Shown here one piece after another: positions 1 through 4,599 of a stretch of DNA of 5,535 bases (position 1 is the stretch's first letter; the number at the start of each line of letters is the position of its first letter). The notes under the pieces were generated by a model that was not told the DNA's origin, searched no databases, and saw only the letters and a list, made by a program, of their open reading frames with translations. The position numbers and the translations under genes are program-made. The stretch is from an uncultured Flavobacteriaceae bacterium (GTDB lineage: Bacteria; Bacteroidota; Bacteroidia; Flavobacteriales; Flavobacteriaceae), in NCBI GenBank assembly GCA_938041595.1, contig CALITN010000084.1:1-5535 (forward strand), given 5' to 3'.

Positions 1-19
1 AAATTTTTGAGTTTGTCTT

Positions 20-1111
20 ATGGTAATTGATTTCGCTGCTTTATTGGAGCAAAAAGGGTGTCTAAACATCATCGGAGTGATGTCTGGAACCTCTTTGGAT
101 GGCCTTGATTTAGCCTATGTGAGTTTTCGTCTTGAGGAGCAATGGCAGTATGAACTGCATTGCACGGAAACCATTGCCTATTCGGAAGAATGGGTGAACA
201 AATTAAGAAGCTTGGTGGAGCAAGATGCTGCGGCACTGAAATCTATTGACGAGGAGTACACTGGATTACTAGGCCAATGCATTCAACAATTTATAGCAAC
301 CCATAATGTCTCTCAAGTCGATGCCGTAAGTTCTCACGGACATACCGCTAAGCACCAACCCGAAAAAGGAATGACTTATCAGATTGGAAATCGTAAGGAA
401 TTAGCTACCATACTAGGCATTCCTGTCGTGTGTGATTTTCGCAAGCAAGATGTGGCTCTGGGAGGGCAGGGAGCTCCTTTGGTTCCTGTTGGAGACTGGG
501 AATTGTTTTCAGATTTTGATGCGTGTGTGAATTTTGGGGGCTTTGCCAATGTGACATTCACACATTTAGACAGTCCTTTAGCGTATGATGTTGGGGGTTT
601 TAACTTAGTGTTCAATCGAATCAGCCGTCGCTTGGGCAAAGCTTATGATAAAGGCGGTAAAATTGCTCGTAGTGGAACGTTGATTCCTGAACTTTATTCG
701 TCCTTAGAGGCTTTGGAATACTATCAGCTCAAACCTCCAAAATCCCTTGGAGTGGAATGGCTTGAAGCCCAAGTTTATCCCCTTTTAGACACATGGCTTG
801 AAACCCATTCAGAAGCAGCTGTTATGCATACCTATGCAAAACATATAAGCAATCAATTGGCGCGGGTGTTGTCTGATAACAATCGTATTTTGTGTACCGG
901 TGGGGGTGCCTATCATCGAGTTCTACTTGATTTTCTGAAAAAACAATTGAAGGGGAACTTACACCTCCCCTCTGTGGGAATTATTGAATTTAAAGAAGCC
1001 ATAATCTTTGGTTTTTTGGGAGTACTTCGCTTGTTGGGTCACCCCAATTGTTTTGCGAGTGTAACAGGTGTAAGCACTGATCACTGCTCGGGAGAGGTAT
1101 ATTTTCCCTGA
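20..1111 (+). CDS. anmK: Anhydro-N-acetylmuramic acid kinase (AnmK), peptidoglycan recycling
   Basis: AnmK is a cytoplasmic enzyme of cell-wall recycling. It uses ATP to open the 1,6-anhydro ring of anhMurNAc released by lytic transglycosylases and gives MurNAc-6-phosphate. Seen here: the family signature GVMSGTSLDGLD at residues 19-30 (nucleotide-binding end of the ASKHA fold), SSHGHTAKHQP at 104-114, DFRKQDVALGGQGAPLVPVG at 139-158, NFGGFANVTF at 171-180, AYDVGGFN at 188-195, and LCTGGGAYHR at 291-300. The 363 residues match the usual 360-370, so the gene looks intact. The Asp at 190 is probably the catalytic base by its position in the family's D-x-G-P-x-N-like motif; here Gly replaces the usual Pro. 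The ATG at 20 adds about 14 residues before the conserved core; I see no better start. Just upstream, bases 2-9 (AATTTTTG) and 8-15 (TGAGTTTG) each resemble the Bacteroidota -7 element TAnnTTTG with one mismatch, but the upstream half of any promoter lies outside the window. No other recycling gene (murQ, nagZ, ampG) is visible. Confidence 0.96.
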   Translation: MVIDFAALLEQKGCLNIIGVMSGTSLDGLDLAYVSFRLEEQWQYELHCTETIAYSEEWVNKLRSLVEQDAAALKSIDEEYTGLLGQCIQQFIATHNVSQVDAVSSHGHTAKHQPEKGMTYQIGNRKELATILGIPVVCDFRKQDVALGGQGAPLVPVGDWELFSDFDACVNFGGFANVTFTHLDSPLAYDVGGFNLVFNRISRRLGKAYDKGGKIARSGTLIPELYSSLEALEYYQLKPPKSLGVEWLEAQVYPLLDTWLETHSEAAVMHTYAKHISNQLARVLSDNNRILCTGGGAYHRVLLDFLKKQLKGNLHLPSVGIIEFKEAIIFGFLGVLRLLGHPNCFASVTGVSTDHCSGEVYFP

Positions 1112-1146
1112 GAATAGGTTCTAAGTTTTTAAATTTTACCTATTTT
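1111..1146 (+). terminator. Weak terminator-like inverted repeat after anmK
   Basis: The arms AATAGGT (1113-1119) and ACCTATT (1138-1144) are exact reverse complements. One G-U and one A-U pair could extend the stem outward. The downstream arm ends in a four-T run (1143-1146). The loop is 18 nt and A/T-rich and the stem has only two G-C pairs, so this would be a poor intrinsic terminator. A 7-bp repeat of this spacing can also arise by chance in A/T-rich DNA. It begins within the anmK stop codon. Confidence 0.22.
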
Positions 1147-1148
1147 CG
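1119..1148 (+). promoter_or_regulatory. Weak Bacteroidota-type promoter candidate before nhaD
   Basis: TTC at 1119-1121 (consensus TTG), a 19-nt spacer, then TATTTTCG at 1141-1148 (consensus TAnnTTTG, one mismatch). It would start transcription near 1153-1155, immediately before the palindrome at 1156-1167. Each element has one mismatch and the region is A/T-rich, so chance resemblance is a serious alternative. It also overlaps the inverted repeat at 1111-1146. Confidence 0.2.
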
Positions 1149-1155
1149 GAACATA

Positions 1156-1167
1156 CAGTTATAACTG
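1156..1167. promoter_or_regulatory. Perfect 12-bp palindrome, candidate operator of nhaD
   Basis: CAGTTATAACTG is identical to its reverse complement over all 12 bases and lies 20 bp before the nhaD ATG, in the position of a 5' leader or operator. A uniform random sequence has a perfect 6+6 palindrome at about 1 in 4096 positions, so one in a gap of about 76 bp is unusual but not compelling. A homodimeric regulator could bind it. As RNA the arms leave no loop, so a hairpin is unlikely. I do not recognise it as the site of a named regulator. Confidence 0.3.
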
Positions 1168-1187
1168 ATTTTAGAAAGACTTTTTTA

Positions 1188-2516
1188 ATGGAATTACTGA
1201 TTATTGGGATTTTCACCCTAGGCTATTTAGCCATTACTCTGGAACATAATCTAAAGGTAGACAAGTTAATACCCGCCTTGGCGATGATGGCCTTTTTATG
1301 GGCTATTGTTGCGATGACACACCTTCCTGTTTTTGAAGTAGATACAGCGTTGCGAGAGTTGAAACCCACCCACCTAGAAGAAATCTTGTTGCATCATTTA
1401 GGCAAGACCGCAGAGATTATAATTTTCTTGCTTGGCGCAATGACCATTGTTGAAATTATTGATTATTTCAACGGATTTTTTACGATCAAAAACTTTATCA
1501 AAACCACCCAAAAGAAAGGTTTGTTGTGGATTTTTGCCATTCTGGCTTTTATCTTATCTGCGATTATTGACAATCTTACAGCGACCATTGTTTTGATCAC
1601 CATTCTGCAAAAAGTTATTTTGGATCGAAACACACGTGCCTGGTTTGCAGGGCTTATAATCATTGCGGCCAATGCTGGTGGTGCTTGGTCTCCTATTGGT
1701 GATGTAACAACAACCATGCTTTGGATTGGGGATAAAGTAACAACAGGGCTCTTGATTAAATATCTTTTGATTCCATCCATTGTTTGTGTGGTTGTCCCTG
1801 TGGTAATTGCTACTTTTTTACCCGCATTTCAAGGACATATTGAACAAGACGATTCAGCAGAGGAAGGAAAAGATCATCCTCGGGGAGCACGTATGCTCTA
1901 CCTTGGACTTACGGCCATTGTGTTTGTTCCAATTTTCAAAACAGTGACCCATCTTCCCCCCTATGTCGGGATGATGTTGTCCCTTGCTGTAGTGGCAACT
2001 TTTGCAGAAATCTACAGTAACGCTAAAATTAATATTACCTCGATTGATCAAGAATCCGATGATCATGCGAGTCACAGCCCTGTTCATAGTTCGCTTTCAA
2101 AAATTGAGTTGCCAAGTATTCTCTTTTTTCTTGGAATCCTAATGGCCGTTGCGGCATTGGAATCGCTAGGCTATTTGTTTGTCTTTGCTGATTCTCTTAA
2201 CGCAGCCATCCCCAATACCGACATTGTGGTGATGTTATTGGGTGCCGGTTCAGCTGTTATTGACAATGTTCCTCTGGTGGCAGCTAGTATGGGAATGTTT
2301 TCGGAACCCATGGATCACCCCCTTTGGCATTTTATTGCTTTTGCCGCAGGAACTGGAGGTAGCATGTTAATTATTGGATCTGCCGCTGGAGTAGTTGCCA
2401 TGGGAATGGAAAAAATTGATTTTATATGGTATCTTAGAAAAATATCTTGGTTGGCTTTGGTTGGCTTTGTTGCCGGCTCGTTGACCTTTGTGTTATTGCG
2501 AGATTTCGTCTTTTAG
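1188..2516 (+). CDS. nhaD: Na+/H+ antiporter of the NhaD family (inner membrane)
   Basis: NhaD antiporters (ion transporter superfamily) expel Na+ or Li+ in exchange for H+, mostly at alkaline pH, and are typical of marine and halophilic bacteria. The 442-residue protein is hydrophobic throughout, with about a dozen membrane segments. It shows the two-fold internal repeat of this superfamily: SAIIDNLTATIV (124-135) followed by AANAGGAWSPIGDVTTTM (160-177) in the first half, and SAVIDNVPLVAA (355-366) followed by AGTGGSMLIIGSAAGV (387-402) in the second. The paired I-D-N motifs, with Asp128 and Asp359, together with the Asp of SPIGD (172), are the likely ion-binding residues. The cytoplasmic loop around 284-305 is acidic and His-containing. 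The ATG at 1188 places the first membrane helix at residues 2-18, as expected; an AGAAAGA stretch at 1173-1179 is a weak ribosome site. The related ArsB and CitM families are less likely given the NAGGAWSPIGDVTT signature. The next gene, exbB, starts 45 bp downstream and no terminator is apparent, so read-through into it is possible. Confidence 0.92.
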   Translation: MELLIIGIFTLGYLAITLEHNLKVDKLIPALAMMAFLWAIVAMTHLPVFEVDTALRELKPTHLEEILLHHLGKTAEIIIFLLGAMTIVEIIDYFNGFFTIKNFIKTTQKKGLLWIFAILAFILSAIIDNLTATIVLITILQKVILDRNTRAWFAGLIIIAANAGGAWSPIGDVTTTMLWIGDKVTTGLLIKYLLIPSIVCVVVPVVIATFLPAFQGHIEQDDSAEEGKDHPRGARMLYLGLTAIVFVPIFKTVTHLPPYVGMMLSLAVVATFAEIYSNAKINITSIDQESDDHASHSPVHSSLSKIELPSILFFLGILMAVAALESLGYLFVFADSLNAAIPNTDIVVMLLGAGSAVIDNVPLVAASMGMFSEPMDHPLWHFIAFAAGTGGSMLIIGSAAGVVAMGMEKIDFIWYLRKISWLALVGFVAGSLTFVLLRDFVF

Positions 2517-2525
2517 GCTGCTTTT

Positions 2526-2556
2526 TTTGGGTCATTGACGTTTTAATATAATATTG
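2526..2556 (+). promoter_or_regulatory. Bacteroidota-type promoter candidate before exbB
   Basis: TTTG at 2526-2529, a 19-nt spacer, and TAATATTG at 2549-2556. This fits the Bacteroidota consensus (TTTG or TTG, about 19 nt, TAnnTTTG) with one mismatch in the downstream element. The predicted transcription start falls at about 2560-2563, on or next to the exbB ATG (2562), so the message would be almost leaderless. It is the best promoter match in the window and would let the exbB-exbD-tonB-folC group be expressed apart from nhaD. Confidence 0.42.
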
Positions 2557-2561
2557 TTAAC

Positions 2562-3248
2562 ATGCTGAACGCACTATTGCTTTTTCAACAAGAAACGTCC
2601 CCTCTACAAACGGAAAAAAAACTATCCATTCTTGAATTGATTCAAGACGGTGGCTTGGGTGGCCAAATCATTATTGGATTGCTCTTCTTTTTGTTGTTGA
2701 TGGTTTTCTACATTTATTTTGAGCGTCGTTTTGCCATTCGTGCGGCGGTAAAGTACGACGCCAATTTTATGCCTCAAATACGATCCTTTGTCGTTAGTGG
2801 AAAAATTGAGGGAGCCCAAGCCCTCTGCATGAAAGAGGACAAGCCTGTGGCACAAATGATAGCGAAAGGTCTTTCTCGGATTGGACGCCCTTTGGAAGAT
2901 ATCAATACAGCCATTGAAAATGCAGGCCGACTGGAGGTTTACAAGCTGGAGAAAAATGTTTCTATTTTGGCTACTATTTCAGGTGCCGCTCCAATGATTG
3001 GGTTTTTAGGAACAGTTATTGGGATGATCTTATCCATTTTTGAAATATCCAATGCTGGAGGAAATATTGATATGAAGTTACTCTCCGATGGATTGTATAC
3101 AGCGATGACCACGACGGTGGCAGGACTTATTGTGGGTATTGTCGGGTATATCTGCTACAACCATCTGGTAGTAAAAATCAACAAGGCAGTATATTTGATG
3201 GAAGCTACTTCTCTGGAGTTTTTGGATTTGCTTAACGAACCCGCCTGA
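2562..3248 (+). CDS. exbB: ExbB, proton-channel subunit of the TonB energising motor (MotA/TolQ/ExbB family)
   Basis: ExbB forms the pentameric inner-membrane channel that, with ExbD, passes protons and drives TonB. Seen here: a short N-terminal tail, a first membrane helix at about 36-53 (IIIGLLFFLLLMVFYIYF), a cytoplasmic stretch 54-130, then two more helices at about 133-160 and 180-201. These carry the family core: ISGAAPMIGFLGTVIGM (139-155) and the helix-3 segment with TAMTTTVAGLIVGI (180-193), whose Thr residues line the pore in known structures. The length of 228 residues is usual for the Bacteroidota form. TolQ is the closest alternative, but the following exbD and tonB-like genes, with no tolA, tolB or pal in view, favour ExbB. 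The ATG at 2562 gives the N-terminus expected for the group; the next in-frame ATG lies inside helix 1. No Shine-Dalgarno is visible before it. exbD follows after 2 nt. Confidence 0.94.
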   Translation: MLNALLLFQQETSPLQTEKKLSILELIQDGGLGGQIIIGLLFFLLLMVFYIYFERRFAIRAAVKYDANFMPQIRSFVVSGKIEGAQALCMKEDKPVAQMIAKGLSRIGRPLEDINTAIENAGRLEVYKLEKNVSILATISGAAPMIGFLGTVIGMILSIFEISNAGGNIDMKLLSDGLYTAMTTTVAGLIVGIVGYICYNHLVVKINKAVYLMEATSLEFLDLLNEPA

Positions 3249-3250
3249 GG

Positions 3251-3646
3251 ATGAATTTAAGAGGGCGTAATAAAGTCAATCCAGATTTCAACATGTCTTC
3301 CATGACAGATGTGGTGTTTTTGTTGTTGATCTTTTTTATGATCGCTTCGACCCTGTCCAAGCAGCTTAATACGATTGACATTCAACTTCCAAAAGCAAAA
3401 GGAAAAACAGAGAACCGAAGTACCGTTGCAGTTTCGATTGACAAATCGGGACGTTTTTTTATCGATGAGCAGCGTGTTTCTAAGTCCGCATTTAACCAGC
3501 GTTTGATTGCGCGTTTGACCCAATTGTCGGACAAGTCTATTGTGCTTCGCGCTGAAAAAAATGTGGCGATCGAAGAAGTCGTATATGTGATGAATATTGC
3601 CAATAAAAACGGAATCAAAATCGTTTTGGCGGTAGATGCCCGATAA
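3251..3646 (+). CDS. exbD: ExbD, periplasmic-domain subunit of the TonB motor (ExbD/TolR family)
   Basis: ExbD is a single-pass inner-membrane protein. Its dimeric transmembrane helix sits inside the ExbB pore and its protonatable Asp couples proton flow to TonB movement. The 131-residue protein has a short cytoplasmic arm with PDFNMSSMTD (11-20), the essential Asp at 20 (equivalent to Asp25 of E. coli ExbD), one membrane helix (VVFLLLIFFMIAST, 21-34), and a periplasmic domain with QLPKAKG (45-51), IVLRAEKNV (97-105) and a C-terminal GIKIVLAV strand (121-128). Length and motifs are complete. The ATG lies 2 nt after the exbB stop, with GAGG directly before it, so translation is probably coupled to exbB. 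TolR is the close alternative; context favours ExbD. Confidence 0.95.
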   Translation: MNLRGRNKVNPDFNMSSMTDVVFLLLIFFMIASTLSKQLNTIDIQLPKAKGKTENRSTVAVSIDKSGRFFIDEQRVSKSAFNQRLIARLTQLSDKSIVLRAEKNVAIEEVVYVMNIANKNGIKIVLAVDAR

Positions 3647-3734
3647 GATGGAACAGCTGCGGAATAGATCTAGTGACAAGTCCTTTGACCACCGATGAGT
3701 CTTTGATGCTTTTGCAAAATAGTATTCGCGAGAA
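3647..3734 (+). other. exbD-tonB gap with a 16-codon open frame
   Basis: This 88-bp gap contrasts with spacings of 2 nt and 1 nt at the other junctions of the group. An ATG at 3648, one base after the exbD stop, opens 16 codons (MEQLRNRSSDKSFDHR) that end at a TGA at 3696-3698. The frame is that of tonB, and a second in-frame stop (TAG, 3720-3722) comes before the tonB ATG at 3735, so tonB cannot be extended upstream into it. The peptide is polar and charged with no recognisable motif. It may be translated by coupling to exbD, be a chance frame, or be a relic. I assign no function. Confidence 0.15.
3684..3714 (+). promoter_or_regulatory. Candidate internal promoter for tonB-folC
   Basis: TTTG at 3684-3687, a 19-nt spacer and TGCTTTTG at 3707-3714 match the Bacteroidota pattern with one mismatch (G for A at position 2 of TAnnTTTG). 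Transcription would start near 3719-3721, giving a leader of about 15 nt before the tonB ATG. This would allow tonB and folC to be expressed independently of the motor subunits. The mismatch is at a normally well-conserved position. Confidence 0.3.
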
Positions 3735-4595
3735 ATGAAATTATTGGAAACACCACATCAACGAAAATCAGCAGTGCTGACGTCCATTATTGGAATTCTA
3801 TTGCTTTTATTGTTGTTTGTTTTGGGTCTAACGTATTACGACCCTCCTATTTCTTTTGGGATGGAGGTCAACTTTGGCAATAGCCAAACGGGTTCAGGGA
3901 AAATACAACCGACGCAGCCTGTTGCAGCCAAACCCAAACCGATTCAGAGAAAACCATTAGTAGAAAAGCAAGTCAATACGCCGCCTCCAACCACAACAAA
4001 AGCGAATCAAAAAGTCGTGACTCAAAAAGAGAGCAGCGTTGCGCTGCCCAAAAAGAAACCAAAGAAAAAAACAAGCCCGCAACCCAAAAAGAAAATAACT
4101 CCTGTACCCAAAAAAGAGTCTCCCCCCAAACCAAAACCCGAAAAACCGAAGATTGCAAAATCAACCCAGCAGGTTTTACAGAATATGTTTAAAGGTCCTA
4201 AAAAAGCAGGGAAAACCCAAGCAGGTGAAGGAGACGATTCTAGTGGAGGCGATAAGGGAAAAGCAACGGGTAATCCCTATTCAAATAGTTATTATGGTAA
4301 TTCTGGTCTTGGCGGAAGAGGTGGGGGTTATGGATTAAATGGTCGCAGCTTACAATCCAATGGGAGTGTGGTTCAAGATTGTAATCAGGAAGGCACGGTA
4401 GTGGTGCGAATCACGGTGAACCAACAAGGGGAAGTGGTGACTGCACAGCCTGGAGTCAAAGGAACGACCAATGCTCACCCTTGTCTTTTGGAACCAGCCA
4501 AGCAAACGGCTCTTTTACATCGCTGGTATCCCGATGCCAACGCTCCAAGCAAACAAATAGGATTTGTAGTAATTCAATTCAAATTAGGGGAGTAG
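3735..4595 (+). CDS. tonB: TonB-like energy transducer, flavobacterial type
   Basis: TonB is anchored in the inner membrane, spans the periplasm, and passes energy from ExbBD to TonB-dependent outer-membrane transporters. Seen here, in order: a short basic cytoplasmic arm (1-12), a membrane anchor with SIIGILLLLLLFVLGLTYY (17-35), a segment with PPISFGMEVNFG (37-48), a long Pro/Lys-rich periplasmic linker (about 58-142, with many PKKK and KPKP units), a Gly/Ser/Asn/Tyr-rich second linker (about 164-205, including GLGGRGGGYG at 191-200), and a C-terminal domain (about 208-286) with EGTVVVRITVNQQGEVV, the PGVKGTTN turn and a final IGFVVIQFKL strand. Cys216 and Cys250 flank this domain's first strands and could form a periplasmic disulfide. 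The 286 residues are complete. The arrangement matches flavobacterial TonB-like proteins rather than E. coli TonB. The ATG at 3735 is fixed by an in-frame TAG just upstream and by the N-terminal arm typical of the group. The stop is 1 nt from the folC start. Confidence 0.92.
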   Translation: MKLLETPHQRKSAVLTSIIGILLLLLLFVLGLTYYDPPISFGMEVNFGNSQTGSGKIQPTQPVAAKPKPIQRKPLVEKQVNTPPPTTTKANQKVVTQKESSVALPKKKPKKKTSPQPKKKITPVPKKESPPKPKPEKPKIAKSTQQVLQNMFKGPKKAGKTQAGEGDDSSGGDKGKATGNPYSNSYYGNSGLGGRGGGYGLNGRSLQSNGSVVQDCNQEGTVVVRITVNQQGEVVTAQPGVKGTTNAHPCLLEPAKQTALLHRWYPDANAPSKQIGFVVIQFKLGE

Positions 4596-4599
4596 CGTG
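4587..4599 (+). promoter_or_regulatory. Ribosome site and GTG start of folC, inside the end of tonB
   Basis: GGGGAG at 4587-4592 forms the last two sense codons of tonB and is purine-rich enough to pair with the 3' end of 16S rRNA. The tonB TAG follows, then one base, then GTG at 4597-4599. The gap from GGGGAG to GTG is 4 nt, on the short side. Together with the MNYSETLDWMFNQLP N-terminus typical of the family, this fixes the folC start and suggests translational coupling. Confidence 0.55.

Noticed and set aside
379..639. Minus-strand open frame of 86 codons inside anmK
   Set aside because: It lies wholly antisense to a strongly conserved gene, has no recognisable domain, and its composition follows the complementary codons of anmK.
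1463..2087. Two minus-strand open frames (1463-1780 and 1854-2087) inside nhaD
   Set aside because: Both are antisense to well-supported NhaD coding sequence that includes its signature motifs, and neither has protein-like features of its own.
2451..2469. Short direct repeat TTGGCTTTG at 2451-2459 and 2461-2469
   Set aside because: It lies within the last membrane helix of NhaD, where Trp, Leu, Ala, Val and Gly codons easily give such runs. The 10-nt period is out of frame and does not continue.
2535..2552. E. coli-like promoter TTGACG (2535-2540) with TATAAT (2547-2552) before exbB
   Set aside because: The two hexamers are only 6 bp apart, whereas a sigma-70 promoter needs about 17. The Bacteroidota-type pair at 2526-2556 has the right spacing and explains the region better.
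2622..2855. Minus-strand open frame inside exbB
   Set aside because: It is antisense to exbB with no recognisable motif and no promoter or ribosome site of its own.
3257..3679. Minus-strand open frames of 140 and 78 codons opposite exbD
   Set aside because: They are nested antisense to the conserved exbD gene and contain no known domain. The longer one is shadowed by exbD along nearly its full length.
3960..4165. A-rich, repeat-like DNA that could suggest a tandem repeat or a regulatory tract
   Set aside because: It is explained by Lys (AAA) and Pro (CCC/CCA) codons of the TonB periplasmic linker; there is no regular repeat unit.
3973..4338. Open frames overlapping the tonB linkers (minus 3973-4164, plus 4153-4338)
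   Set aside because: The biased Pro/Lys and Gly/Ser codons of tonB suppress stops in other frames; the resulting peptides are low-complexity shadows.
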